From Gnetum montanum (taxonomy: Eukaryota > Streptophyta > Gnetopsida > Gnetales > Gnetaceae), in contig MNCI01017954.1 of NCBI GenBank assembly GCA_015680685.1, forward strand, positions 496,516 through 553,435: 56,920 nt of DNA. Reading direction: 5' to 3'. A program made the translations under genes and the position numbers. This document shows, piece after piece, positions 1 to 11,440 of this stretch (within the stretch, counting starts at the first letter, position 1; each line of letters starts with the position of its first letter). The notes under the pieces are model-generated. The model saw only the letters and a program-made list of their open reading frames with translations. It was not told the DNA's origin and ran no database searches.

Positions 1-33
1 CATGAAAGAGTAGGATCTGAAAAAGGACAATTA

Positions 34-284
34 ATGAGAGATATGTCTAACAAAATAGTGAAGCTTGAAAAAGCTTTGGCAAGAGTTAACATCAAGGAAG
101 AAAGGAAAAGTAGAAAGCATAAACATCAAGAAACTAAGTTAGCAGAAGATGAGGATGAAAGTGAGTTTATTATGTTCAACTTTCTTGATATTGAATCTGA
201 TAATGAGTTATCTAATGTTCACTATGCAAGTAAATCTTCTAGCAATGGATCTAGCGATACTTCTTCTCTATCAAGTTCTCTAGG
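34..284 (+). other. Unidentified plus-strand ORF fragment
   Basis: An open frame begins at 34 with ATG and gives a charged, Lys/Glu-rich N-terminal part followed by an acidic and then Ser-rich stretch. I do not recognise the family. The formal ORF runs to 300, but from about 284 the opposite strand is clearly integrase coding sequence, so the last few codons are an artefact of a junction between two sequences. It could be the edge of another retroelement gag or a captured gene piece. The left side is cut by the window. Confidence 0.25.
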
Positions 285-925
285 TGATAAGCTATGCTAA
301 ATTTCAACTAGGTTCCAAGCTCTTTGAAGAAATTTTTCCAAAACTAGGATATGAACTTGGAATCTCAATCTGAGGTAATAGATTTTGGACAACCATGCAA
401 TTGAAATACTTCTTGTATGAATTTTTGAGCTACTTCTTCTACTATGTTTGTTGATTTCAAAGCTATAAAATGTACCATCTTTGATAGATGATCAACCACT
501 ACCAAAAATGAGTCCTTTCCATTTTTGGTTATTGGAAATCCCATAATGAAATCCATGGTAATGTCTTTCCATTTCCACGTTGGAACTTTCAAAGGTTGCA
601 GTAACCCACTAGGTTTCTTTTGTTCAGCTTTTATTCTTTGGCATGTTGGGTAGTTTTTAATGTACAAGGACACATCATTCTTCATTCCAAGCCAAAAATA
701 ATATTTACATATCATCATATAAGTCTTAATATAACTTAGGTATTCTACATATGGTACTTCATATGCTTCACACAACAATCTTTGTCCTTTCATTAATAAA
801 CCATTATGGGCAACTTGATATTGAGGCTCAAAGGAAATACTAGTTAAAATATTTCTAAAGTAAGGATCTTCTTTTATTTGTTCCTTAATTTCTTCTTCCA
901 TCAAGGTCATTACCACACCTATCAT
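284..925 (-). pseudogene. Integrase, truncated (chromovirus-type)
   Basis: Reading on the minus strand, an N-terminal zinc-binding part (H near the start, then C-x2-C in YPTCQRIKAEQ) is followed by the core beginning W-K-W-K-D-I-T-M-D-F-I-M-G. The first catalytic Asp is in MDFIMG. The second lies in SITSD at about 365. There the expected Arg codon after SD is TGA (CGA to TGA), yet homology continues through DSKF, FWK, LGT and AYH until about 284, where it ends. The third catalytic residue (Glu) is therefore lost. A dead remnant of the enzyme that inserts element cDNA into the chromosome. Confidence 0.8.
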
Positions 926-1073
926 TAAGTTTCACATTTGACTAAGGGCATTGGCTACCACATTTTTCTTACTAGGGATATATTTGATTTCAAAATCATA
1001 TTCAACCAATAATTCTACCCATATCCATTAATGAGTATTCAAAATAGGTTGTCTCTACAAATATTCTAAACTT

Positions 1074-1304
1074 TTATAATCTATTTTTAGTACAAACCGT
1101 TTTCCACAAAGATAATTTCTTCAATTTGAAATCATGGGTTGAGTAATTTACCTTAGCTCCTCGTAATTTATGAGATTCATAAAATACCACTTTAGCTTCC
1201 TGTGAAAGACCTTCACCAATTCCTATTCCACAAGCATCTTTGGATACTTCAAATGACAATTCTTCATCTGGAATTCTCAAAATAGTTGTTGTTGTGAGTA
1301 GCAT
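1074..1304 (-). pseudogene. RNase H domain remnant
   Basis: The translated minus strand gives a short RNase H-like stretch: a D-A-C-G-I-G-I-G-like start to the first strand, then the V-x-F-Y-E-S-H-K-L segment, then a Y-S-x-H-D-F-K-L-K-L segment, as seen between RT and integrase in Ty3/gypsy pol. Frameshifts separate it from RT above (about 1440) and integrase below (925). It would have degraded the RNA strand of the RNA:DNA hybrid. Not functional. Confidence 0.65.
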
Positions 1305-1439
1305 CTTTAATTTGAGAAAAGCTTCCTTGTATTTTTCATCAAACTTGAATACATGCTTTTCTTACAAAAGGTCAATCAAGGGGGCTACTAAATTAGAATA
1401 ATCTTTAATTAAATGTTGGTAAAAACCTAGTAAGCCTAG

Positions 1440-2290
1440 AAAACTATGAACCATTTTAGCATCATTTAATTCAGACTAGCCCCAAGTTGTACTAACCTTT
1501 GTTGGATCTACTCGCAATCCTTTCTTAGAAACTATATGGCCAAAGTATGAAACTTCTTCCTTAAAGAGTTCATGTGTACTTAATTTAGCTTTCAACTGAT
1601 CCTCTTTAAGAATTTCCATTGTAAGTTGCAAATGTTTGACATGTTCTTCTTTTGACTTAGAATAAACAAGTATATCATCCATAAATACTATAACAAACTA
1701 ATCAAGATATTCATGAAAATTGTTATTCATTAATGGAATGAATGTTGTAGTTACAATAGTTAATCCAAATGGCATCACAACAAATTCATATAATACATAC
1801 CTACTTCTAGAAGTAGTTTTCTCAATATCTTTGGTGATAACCTAATTTTAAATCAATCTTTGAAAAATAACATGGACTAGTAAGTTGATCAAACAAATCA
1901 TCAATTCCAGAAAAAAAATAAGTATTTTTAATTATCACTTTATTTAATGGCCTATAATGGATGCATAATCTTAACATATCATCTTTCTTTTTAATGAATA
2001 ATACTGATGCACCCCAAGGTAATATGCTACGTCAAATTTTTCCTTCTTCTAAAAGTTGATCTAATTGTACTTTCAATTCTCTTAATTCAAAAGGTGAAAA
2101 TCTATATGGGGCTATTAAAATAGGTTGTGTACTAGGAAAAATATCAATAGCATGCACAATAGTTCTTTTTGGAGGCAGTTCTCTACTTTCACCAAATACT
2201 GAGTCTTTATATTCCTCAAGTTCTTTTGGAATCTCAATAACTAAAGATTTCTAGGATTGAGTTACTTTGACAATCAACATTGTAACATCC
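1440..2290 (-). pseudogene. Reverse transcriptase remnant (chromovirus-type)
   Basis: The catalytic box is visible on the minus strand around 1690-1665 as F-M-D-D-I-L-V-Y-S, followed by a thumb segment with S-Y-F-G-H-I-V-S-K-K-G and V-D-P-T-K-V, all typical of Ty3/gypsy RT. Upstream parts (2290-1700) are readable as RT only with several frameshifts and stops; MPFGL-like and LDLxSGYHQ-like blocks are recognisable but eroded. It lies between protease and RNase H as expected. Confidence 0.75.
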
Positions 2291-2314
2291 TTTTTGACTA
2301 ATCTTTTGGCTTGC

Positions 2315-2809
2315 TTAATAGTTATCATATGAATATTCTTTGCTATTTCTACCTCCTTTAGAACCCTGAAAATCAATTTTTTGTAGGAAAGACATTCCTA
2401 AAATCGCATCAACATCACCTATTTCAAATTCAAAGAATTCATCGACAAAAGGCATGTCTTGTAAAGTAAAGGTAATTTCTACATACCTAGTATGCTTACT
2501 CACTATTGATCCATCTGCAAGTTCTATCTTAATAATTTTCTTAGAAGGTAAACATAATTTCAATAAACTAATTAACTTTGAAGAAATAAAGTTATCACTA
2601 GCACCATTATCAATTAAAAATTTAATTTGTTTACCTTTAATTGATCCTTCAAAAATCAATAAAGCAAATTGAAATTTATGCAAACCTAATTTAGTTGATG
2701 TAGATATCTTCTTCATGGCTATGGTGGTGGTTGGGATTTTTCCTGTGTTTATGTTTGGATTGGATTTTTGATTTCTAATTTGATTGGTCCTTTGTACCCT
2801 TGCTATCAA
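2315..2809 (-). pseudogene. Aspartic protease of Ty3/gypsy element
   Basis: A 164-codon open minus-strand frame contains the active-site signature F-L-I-D-N-G-A-S-D-N-F-I-S (the usual D-S/T-G is D-N-G here) followed by a second conserved segment D-A-I-L-G-M-S-F-L. This is the retropepsin-like domain that cuts Gag-Pol. The change from Thr/Ser to Asn next to the catalytic Asp may reduce activity. The N-terminal part is the end of the gag linker. One of the longest surviving frames of this element. Confidence 0.8.
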
Positions 2810-2814
2810 TTTTG

Positions 2815-3880
2815 GATAGTTTCATTTGAAATGATCTTTGTCACAAACAAAACATCCCAATCAAAATTGAGTTCTTTTGGTTGGTGCTTCTTCTACCATT
2901 GCTTGTGGAATGGTAGTTTATTGAATGGTTGCTTGAAAAGGGTAGTTTGTACCTTATTCAATTCTTTATAATCCTTAGTAATTCTATATGCTTCATCCAC
3001 TATTTAATGATTACGTGCTCGACTCTATGGATGTAGTTGAGCATGTAGTCCACTAATGAACTTTAAAGTTAACTCTTCCTCATCATGATGGTTGACATAC
3101 CAATAGAGATCATAGAATTCCTTGTAGTAATCTTCCATAGATTGCCTTCCCAATATTAAGGAATCAAATCTCATTTTACGCGCTTTGAGAAAAGAATCGA
3201 GTATAAATTTTTATTCAAAATCTCAACAAAAACTGAGCTAGCTTGTAATCAAACCTTGAGATCTTAGTCCATTCTGCCATGTTGCTACAAGTTCTCTGAA
3301 ATATAAGGATACAACTTCTAAACATTCTTGACTTGACAAATTCAACATATCAAAGTAATTTTTCATTGTATCAAGCCAATCCTTTGCCTTGGCACTAGAT
3401 CCAAGGGCTCCATCATAATGATATAATTTTACTTTCTTGGCATGAACTTTTGTTAGAGATTCTTTGGGTGCATTATGCCAACTCCCATATCATTCACCTT
3501 CGGTTTTCACTCTATGGCCTAAAGGAGAAATTTAGGTATCCTGATGACCAACAGGTGAGGGTTGATTTCAGTGTGGATCCCTAGAGAAAAGTTGATCTTG
3601 ATCTTGGTGTTGATCCCTAGGTGGGATGTGGGTATGATTTGAAGGTCAGTGAGATGGTCAGTTAATTGCTTGATGAAGTCTACAAAGAAATCAATCTTTT
3701 CTTGCATGTCTGATCATTTATCATCTAAACTCTAGGATAATTTCATAATTTCTTCAAACATATTTTGCATCTCTATCCCAAACCCTTGATTTGACTTACA
3801 AAGCTCTTCTTGAACACCCTTGATCTCATTAATTTGATCTTCAAGGGAATTCATCTAGTTATGGACTCAAGCCTCCATTG
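2815..3880 (-). pseudogene. Gag remnant (chromovirus-type)
   Basis: Located upstream of protease in the element's sense. A CCHC-like knuckle (C-F-V-C-D-K-D-H-F-K) occurs around 2860-2830 with its last Cys lost. The upstream region reads in broken frames as a capsid-like helical protein, with a frame at 3707-3519 near its start. Several stops and frameshifts. Assigned to gag by position and the knuckle rather than by strong motif identity. Confidence 0.6.
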
Positions 3881-3899
3881 CACTCTAATTTATTCTTTG

Positions 3900-4520
3900 G
3901 GTTCTAAAAATCAATAAGTTAAAGAAATTAGGTATGTTAGTATTCCTTGGCCTCTATGGTCCTTTTTATGGATCTCAAAATAATTAATCAATTACAGAAG
4001 AGGTTGAAACTATCATGGATTTCTTCTCAAGCATCGAATCCTAATTATTTTGGGACCTTAAATAAAGGATTTAAAAGCTAATTTTCTATAACTTGAAAGC
4101 TAAATCTAACCATTCAATTGCGATTGGAAGGTCCAAATCTATTGGAATAGATTTTCGTTCTATTGAAAATGGAATCCAAATTCAAAATTCATGTCTATTT
4201 TAAATTTCTAAAAACTTGCATGATTTTCGAGACTTCCCAAGAGGTCATCCATCCTAATTCTACTCCAAGACAAACACACTTAATGATGAAGTTTTAATCT
4301 TTGTTGTTATGAAGAAGCCAATTTTAAATTTTGAAAATACTTTTGTGCATTCTTAATTTAAATTAAGGACTTAATGATGGAAATTTTAAATTTTCCTTCA
4401 ATTAACAGACATTTCAAAATTTTCATCAATTGCCAAAATTTCAAATTTTTCATCTACTAATGAAGAATTTTCTTGTGATGAAATAGCAAGGATAATGATG
4501 GTAACAGTTGCAATGGCATG
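3900..4520. other. AT-rich noncoding stretch, possible old LTR
   Basis: No convincing coding sequence. It lies just outside the gag end of the decayed minus-strand element, where a 5' LTR would sit. A possible AATAAA on the minus strand lies near 4060-4075. I could not find TG...CA ends, a paired copy or a target duplication, so the LTR reading is only a guess. Confidence 0.3.
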
Positions 4521-4689
4521 TTAGTGGTGGAGTCTGTGGAGGCTTCTAGCAATGTTGGCATCCAAGATGAGCGCATGGTCAGTGACGTGGTGGTGTAGTG
4601 TTTTCTGTTGTTGGTTGCCATGGCCTATGAAGGGGGGAGAAGGGGTTTTTTTTTCTTTTTTAATTAAAAAAAAGAACATGGTGCATCTT

Positions 4690-5430
4690 TTGTAGGCCTT
4701 TCCAGGGCCTATGCAGCCTATTTTAAGGTCCACACGATCCTTCATTGGGCCTATGTAGGCCTCCATTTGGCCTGCATTGCCTAGCACTGGGCTCGCATGG
4801 CCCCTTGTAGGCTTGCATGGCCTCTATTGATCCTCTACAAGCTTGTGTAGCCTCTATTTCCCATGGCACTAAACAGCCAAGAGGGTGCCTATGATCAATG
4901 ACACTAGAGGCCAGGGGATGCCTGTGATCAATGGTGTTGTCAGTTGTAGGGGTGCCTATGATTAGCAATGTTGGAAGCCAAGGGGTGCCTATGATTAGTG
5001 GCATCATTGGTTGTAAGGGTGCCTATGACTCGTAGTGTCATTAGTTGTAGGAATTCTTGTGATTCACATCATTGGTGGTGCCAGGGATGCTTGTGACTAA
5101 CAACACCATTGATGTTAGAGGTGCATGTGATAAATGGCATCATTGATGCTAGGGGTGCCTATGATTCATGGCATCATCAGTAGGTAATGGGCATGGTAAG
5201 GTAATGGCAGGTAGAACACATGAGAGCAGTGGCAAGCATGCAAGAAAACAACAGTAGCCTTAGGCTCTAGTGACAATGGCTATAGATCATTGGGCATAGG
5301 CAATGGAAACTATAGATAGTTGAGTGTGGGTAGCAGTGGCTATGGATCATTAGGTGTAGGTGGCAAGTGCTTGTGGTGATGAATACAGATTATCAGGCAT
5401 GGGTGGTAGGCGCAAGCACAAGCGATAGTG
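4690..5430. repeat. Degenerate minisatellites, two unit types
   Basis: From about 4690 to 4860 short GGCCT/TGTAGGC words recur. From about 4880 to 5190 a unit of roughly 33-36 bp repeats, each containing GGTGCCTATGAT followed by a variable GGCATCATTGGTTGTA-like half. From about 5275 to 5400 a third pattern of about 45-50 bp recurs (GGCTATRGATCATTRGGYRTAGG). Copies are diverged from each other. G/C content is well above the flanks. The minus-strand frame across 5007-4723 merely reflects the repeat, with reiterated D-H-R-H-P-L words, and is unlikely to be a gene. Confidence 0.6.
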
Positions 5431-5599
5431 GCCACAAATCAATGGTGCAATAGAGCCCAACAAGTAATGCACAGCACATGACACCCTTGACTAGCCCTTG
5501 GGGCCAACTCCTTTGCTACTGCCAATCACAACTAGCAACTAGGCCTAGCCGTGATTGGTAGCACCACTAGTTGCGGGCCAGTAACAGGGCCAGTTGTGG

Positions 5600-6066
5600 C
5601 CCTGCCAAGGTTTTTTTTTTAAATTCAAATTTAAAAAAATTTAGGGCTCAAAATTAAACTCAAGACCTTCTACTTGTCTTTTCTAAAAAAATAAATAAAA
5701 ATTTAACCTGAGAAATGCCATATCTCCCAAACCATAAGTTGGATTTCCATGAAATTGGTACCGATGGAATTGTCTCGGAGAGCACTACACATTGAATTTG
5801 AAATAATGCTATTTTGGTGAACCTAGAAATCAAAAAATTAAAAAAACATGAGTTTTAGCTTTATTTAATTATTAATTTACTTAAGTTGATACTTCCTATT
5901 TACGCTTACCTAGATTCTTACTATTCTCTTATAAATATGAGAAGAAGAAACACTTTGCCAATAATGGCTCAGTATCTGTGAAAAATTGAAAAATTCCATC
6001 AATAGAAAAGCTTGAAGATTTCTACCATCAACACAAACAAATTTTTTTTCTTTTAACATCATCATC
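5600..6066 (+). promoter_or_regulatory. Promoter-like region before the decayed intron-containing gene
   Basis: AT-rich, with a poly-T tract at about 5611-5620. The clearest signal is TATAAATATGAG at about 5931-5942, some 130 bp before the ATG at 6072 region (ATGGCCCC), a normal spacing for a TATA box plus short leader. It could equally be the end of a forward LTR whose transcript continues into the gene-like sequence. No paired LTR was found. Confidence 0.35.
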
Positions 6067-6069
6067 ATG

Positions 6070-8292
6070 GCCCCAAAACGTCTTGCCCAAGCTCCTTCTT
6101 CAACTCTAGGTAGCTCTAAATTAGTGTCCATTCTTTTTCATTAAAATAGTGTAGTTACTACTTCCAATCTTGTACATGATTTACTTCGAAAAGAGGGGTT
6201 TCGGTTCCTTATCACTCCTTGATTGTATGAGTTACTAATCTTCCCTATTTTCAAGGCAAGTAAGTGTAAAGACCTAATAATTCAATGACATGATCTTTAT
6301 AATAATAGTGTAAGCACCACTTCCCAACTATTTTTTGAGCCAATAATGATTATTTCATCTGATATTCAAACAACCTCAGGTTTTCATCAAGGGGAGGATC
6401 CTTTAATTCCATCACATTTCTCTCCTAAATATAAATCATTTTGCCAAAAATAATTATCTGATTATGTTATGGATTTTGTTATTAGAAAAAGTCAATTTCA
6501 TTGTAGATATTTCATCCATGAAATTCACTTTGAATTATGTCAATTCATCCATAGTAAGGTTTGTGGCATCAACAACAATCTTATGTTACTACTTTTTTCA
6601 TTTATATATTTCATGGTGTCATAACTCACCCAGATTATGATTGGTCACTGTCTTATTTTTCTTCTTTGTATAATGTCATGAGTGGAGCTACTACCACCAA
6701 AAAAAATTCTAATAAACAATATAACATATGTTGCATATCCTTGATCATGTGTTTAATTCTTAGTTACAATCCTTCAACCAAACCCTTTAGCCAATACAAT
6801 CCTAGTTTACGTCCTAAATTTCTTGAAGAAGATAGAATTATAAAGAGTAAAATCCAAGGTATCAAAAATGATCAATTATTTTTGCAATAGGCCAAAAATC
6901 AAGAAGAAAGCTGTGAGGTATTTTATATGTTTATGTATTTTTATATTTCTATTATTCTTATGTTTCTTCATGTATTTATTAATAGTGAAATTTGGGATGC
7001 AGAATGAACTAATTGAGGATCCATAGATTTCAAAAGAAGGTGCTCAAACTACATAGGCTAAAGGTACTTCATCTATTCAAGGAGCTTCAACCTTTGGGAG
7101 AGTTTAGTCATAAGAACAAATCACACTTACCACTTCCAAGGTATATATATAATATATAATAATTTACTTAATTTCTTATTTACTTTCCTAATAATTTCTT
7201 TTTCTTTTTCTTCTTCTTGTTCTTTTGCAAAGGCAATGTACCTGGTAAGGTTTTGGCAGCCCAATAGTTGTACAAAAAACCCAACCACAAGCTCAACAAC
7301 AACCCCAATAGCAAAATCAACAACAAAGTACAAAACAAAATAAAGGAAAGGAACCAAAGATAAGTTTTAATTATTTGAAGGTTTGAATACTTCCCTTTTT
7401 CTTTTCTTATATCTTATATGATCTTGATCTTTTTGTGTTAAATAGGTCTATGCAGTGATGATACTTTATCCAAGAGATGGATAGAGATGATGTAGGTACC
7501 ACTTCTGAACAAACTCTCATTTCTCTATCTAGATCACCGAGCATGCCTTCTTTTTCTGTGACACTTGTAAGAGGTACCTTTCCACAAGAAGTGCCAACAC
7601 CAACTCTTGAGTCTATTCTAGTGGTTCCTTTTTTGTCTATCTTAGGTTTTTCCTGTTTAATGGGATAGATAGTGGGGCTATCAAATAAGAACTTTTGCTT
7701 CTTTGGCGTATTGTTCAATGGATTTATGATAACAAATCCTATTCTGTTTGTAAGAATGTTTACCACTTACAAGAGTCTCATTCATGCAACTTCAAGATAT
7801 ACTATGATTTGGTACATGCTAGAGTTCCATCATCTTTGCATCTAATTCCTGAGAATGCTCTAAAAGTTGTCAAAGATCTAGAGCAACTCTCAATAGAATT
7901 GAAGAGTGCAACTTGTCTAGCTCACCATATGGAGACTTGTGAATGGTTTCTTTAAATTGAAAATGATTAGTTTCAAGTAATAACTCTTATTCTTTTCTCT
8001 TCCATTTTTCTCTTTTTGTTCATAACTCATAATTTTAGTCTTTTTTGTGTAGAGAAAAGAGAAGGAACGGCAAAAAGACATGGATGATCAATTGATTCAA
8101 ATAGAGATACTGAAGATCCAACTCAAAAGAGAGGAATTAGTAATTGTAGCAATCAGTGCCACTAAGTACATCAAGAAATTGTATGATAGGCTAGCAAGAT
8201 GCAAGACAATGCTCAATAAGAAAGATGCCACTAATGAAGAATGGAAAGCACAATTGAAGATAGTTTGCAATCTCCTCGACTATTTCCATTGA
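6070..8292 (+). pseudogene. Decayed multi-exon plus-strand gene, unknown function
   Basis: One frame from ATGGCCCCAAAA (about 6070) stays gene-like for about 500 bp with a handful of stops, then shifts into the frame at 6561-6890. Plausible GT-AG introns follow: 6918-7002, 7141-7232, 7381-7445, and one ending in TTTTTGTGTAG near 8053. Exons contain a Gln/Asn-rich segment (about 7265-7345), a Ser/Thr/Pro-rich segment (7477-7668), a helical segment (7695-7955) and a C-terminal segment rich in Lys/Glu and Leu (8053-8292) that should form a coiled coil. I do not recognise the family. It is clearly non-functional. Its position beside retroelement debris suggests a captured gene or an extra ORF of a large element. 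Confidence 0.45.
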
Positions 8293-8509
8293 ATCAAATG
8301 ATCATTGTTTTCTTATTCCTTTTATTTCACATCTTTCCCATTCTTGTATTTCCTTTTTGCCACTTCTTCCCTTACCTGTATTCTACTTAGATGTACTTCT
8401 ATTAAAAATAATAATAATAAATTAATATTTTTCTTCGACTTTGGCATTCATGTACTTGTGTTTTACAATAAAATAATATTTTTCTTCCACTTTGGCTCCT
8501 GAATCATAG

Positions 8510-8530
8510 TTTACTCTGATACCAAATATG
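8510..8530 (-). promoter_or_regulatory. Possible initiator-Met tRNA primer binding site
   Basis: On the minus strand the sequence TTTGGTATCAGAGTAAAC occurs here. TGGTATCAGAG is the standard start of the primer binding site complementary to initiator tRNA-Met used by many plant copia and chromovirus elements. If real, a minus-strand 5' LTR would extend to the right from about 8530, where the plus strand begins TGACATCTTG. No matching coding region was found to its left and no second LTR. Confidence 0.4.
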
Positions 8531-8536
8531 ACATCT

Positions 8537-9336
8537 TGTTCCCAAATGTCATAAAAACATGATTGCTTAATTTATTGCATTCATCATATTCGTACGTAAT
8601 ATGACAAAAATATCATATAATACTTTAATAAATGAATTAACTAGTAAATAAATAATTGGTACTGTGAAATAGGAAAGAGAATCAGAAAAAAATTATTAAT
8701 GGGGGAAAGTATCGTAACACCCTCTGGGTTATCTTCCCATGCCACTTAAGCCTTAGAGGTAATCTAGCACTACCACCATGGTTAGGCTATCCAACCAAAG
8801 GGGTGATCAATCCCTTCTTGTCCCACTTCACCCAGATCCTGTCACTTGCCTTTCCAAGCTCTGCAACTCCATGTCGGCACGACCTCCAAACCCGACCTTA
8901 AATGGCATAGCTCAAACCCATTTCCAAGGGATACATGAATAATTATAACTTATCATAATGAGGCTCCCCTTCATTTGAAGGTTAATTACATTGTTACAAT
9001 TTGTTTCCACCCTTAACAAGGGCCAAGACATTATAGGTGACTCGATATCAAAGCTTGAGAAAATTAATTTTTCAAAAGGGTCTAACGGATAAAATTAATT
9101 CTTTTGTAGGTTTAGAAGGTTTTAAGGTTTCTCAAAGGATTGATGAAAATATGCTTATTTTTGTCTAGAAATTCATCATTGAAAGTTCATAGAAAAGGAA
9201 TCTCGAGCTATGAAAGTTCATAAGCTGGGTAAGAATGGTAATGAATTCATATGTTTGGAACAAATAGTGTAAATGATATGGGAAGTGTTTATTGATGTTT
9301 GTAAGGTTCAAGATGATGTTGAATTTCTTGGGAAGT
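8537..9336. other. Noncoding stretch, possible minus-strand LTR remnant
   Basis: No protein family seen on either strand. 8700-8960 is richer in G/C than its flanks. 8960-9336 is AT-rich. It may be the LTR belonging to the primer-site-like sequence at 8510-8530, but boundaries and a partner copy are missing. Confidence 0.3.
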
Positions 9337-10249
9337 TGATGAGCATCAAAGCATCATGTTGACGAGCCCCTATTGATGTGGCCTCATCGATGGGGCTACA
9401 TCAATGTAGCATTTGTTATGTCTACAAGGCCCTGTTGATGCAGTACTATAGCAAAAACTATAAATATAAGCTCCCAACTATGTGTATGAGAAAAAAAAGT
9501 CATAGTAGTAGCAAAGCTCTTACAATTTGTCCATTTGAAAGTTAGAATATTTCTCTAAGTGCCTACAATAGGAGTCAGAAAGTGTACAGATCTTTATTCG
9601 AGCACTGTTGTACTTGAACCACACTAGTGTGTATGGAAATAAAGATGAGTCTTTTGATCAAACCTTGCAACACTTAGAATAGATTAATGATTTATTTATG
9701 CATTTGTTGTTTCCATGAAATATGCAATTAATTAAGATAAATTAGAATTTGAGAAATTAGTTACTTAATAAAGCTAAATAGATTAAGTACGTAAGTACGA
9801 CCACTTTGAGCATAACCATGTATTCGCTTGGTAATCCCAATAGCATTATTGATTGGTGCACCCAGTAGCATAGTGCTTAGTAACTTGGTAGTGGATACGT
9901 GGGTTTAAGATGTGTATGAAAAGTGGGATTAGATGCTTATGTTAGAATTAGTCAAAGACTAATTAAGCGATTAAATTAGATTAGTTGTTAAATTATATCA
10001 TCTCTCTACTCTAGGCACCAAAAACCATAAAACATAAAACAATAAAAATCATATGCCTCAATTACACTTAACCATACCCTTGTACATCACAAGTGTAATT
10101 GGGAAAACAATGAGCAACCTTAGGGAAAGGTTCACTTCCTAGAAGACTAGTGTACCAAAAACTATAGAGTCCATAGAATTTGACTGGATCATGCATGAAC
10201 GCTTCCTGATTCATATGGTTGGGTGTAGGGGTATCTCAATCGCTCATCA
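9337..10249 (+). mobile_element. Solo LTR of the Athila-like family (GATGAGGCC-type U3)
   Basis: Starts TGATGAG and ends CTCATCA, the terminal sequence of all LTRs of this family here. It holds the shared blocks in order: U3 with GACGAGCCCC and GGCCTCATCGATGGGG, a CTATAAATATAAGC TATA region near 9460-9475, the R-region block CCTACAATAGGAGTCAGAAAGTG, the TTTATTCGAGCA block, AATAAAGATGAG as poly(A) signal near 9640, and the U5 block ending GGTTGGGTGTAGGGGTATCTC. There is no primer binding site on the right and no purine tract on the left. Flanks GAAGT (9332-9336) and TAAGT (10250-10254) agree at four of five bases, as expected of an aged target duplication. The right flank is internal sequence of the minus-strand element at 10250-15119. 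Confidence 0.8.
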
Positions 10250-11224
10250 TAAGTATAAGAAACAACAGTTATACAAGTGGTTCCTCCTCAAAGCAAGCTC
10301 TAGACCTCAATGCCCTTGTATAAGCATGCCTAAAAGTATCCTTAGGCACTTAAGGAGTTGAATGTGACATATGCCTATTTAGCAAAACACACATGTTAGT
10401 ACCACCAAATTGGAAAATAACTCTATGTTACTTAAAATCATAAATTATGATTATTCAAATAGTGAGATGAGATGGACTTAGAAGGGCTTGTAGAAATTAG
10501 GGAATGAAGTGTCTTACCATAGGCATAATGATTTCTTGTGTTTTATTAATAGTTAAAGTAATCACTAGCCTTTCTGTCCAAGATTCAAACCAAGTCCAAA
10601 CCACATTCCAGTGACATCACATCATTTTGTCTTTTGAAATTACAACTTTGAGACTATCAATGTTGCAAGGAGTATTGTCACTTGGTGTATTTTCCAAGGG
10701 AGGATTTTAATTCATGGCACTTTATTTGTTTTATTTTTAGATTTTTGAGAAGTTGCCTACCTTCAGGCATGTGTCACATGTCTTTCTACTAAGAACCCAA
10801 AAAATTTATTTTTTGCTCTTTTATTTTTTATTTGTGTCAACCCTTTTAAGGTAGCACTTATTTCACTCTTACTCCCATTTTTCACTAGATCTATTAGAAT
10901 ATAATAAAACCTTAGCAACATAATAGAACTCATAATAGTAATCCAAAAAGAATCCACAAATCCCTTGATGCCACACCCTTTACATCCCCTCTTAGTTCTA
11001 CACTTTTCTATCTAGGCATAATGATCACAAGTTTATTCCTAGTTGTATGATGGAAAAGAATATCATTATGGCCATGGTAAGAAGCTCTTATTAATGGAAT
11101 GGATGGATGGATGATGTGGGCTCACTGTTTGAATAATCAATCTCTTATGACTTGATAACATAGAGAAATCTTCATCTTATTAGACTACATCTTGCCTTTA
11201 TTCAGTGTGTCTTATTAGTATTCA

Positions 11225-11440
11225 AAATTATTTATAAAGGGTTTAAAATGAAGTATAGAAGAAATGAAAAGATATTAAGAATTGTGAGAAAGTGTAAAGA
11301 ATGAAAAAAGTTAAAAGAATTGAAAAATGTAAAAGAATGTAAAATATTTAAGAAATGAAAAGTATTTTAAAAAAAGGAAAAATTGTATCAAAGAATTAGG
11401 AAAAGTAAAAAGAATTGTAAAAAAAAATGGAAAAGCACTT
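11225..11440 (-). repeat. T-rich (sense) tandem-like tract after protease
   Basis: On the plus strand this is a purine-rich run of AAAAGAATTG/TGTAAAAGAATG-like words; in the sense of its element it reads as T-rich TTTTACA-type words. The homologous tract in the forward element is at about 38095-38245 and in the full-structure element at about 47640-47815. Same place in three copies: immediately after the gag-protease or pol reading frame ends. Confidence 0.6.

Larger units (their letters stand above)
284..3900 (-). mobile_element. Decayed Ty3/gypsy element, chromovirus-type, internal region
   Basis: Minus-strand fragments appear in the order gag (about 3880-2815), aspartic protease (2809-2315), reverse transcriptase (about 2290-1440), RNase H (about 1304-1074) and integrase (925-284), the standard Ty3/gypsy order. 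The integrase resembles plant chromoviruses (W-K-x-I-x-M-D-F-I-x-G-F-P). Several stop codons break each domain. The integrase stops abruptly at about 284, so the inner end and 3' LTR are missing or outside. On the gag side, a poor match to an initiator-Met-type primer site lies near 3885-3900, and a 5' LTR could follow it, but I could not define its ends. Unlike the elements at 10-15 kb and 31-57 kb it is not Athila-like. Confidence 0.8.

Noticed and set aside
4723-5007. Minus-strand ORF of 94 codons with repeated D-H-R-H-P-L words
   Set aside because: Its periodicity mirrors the DNA minisatellite, and there are no homologous motifs or gene signals.
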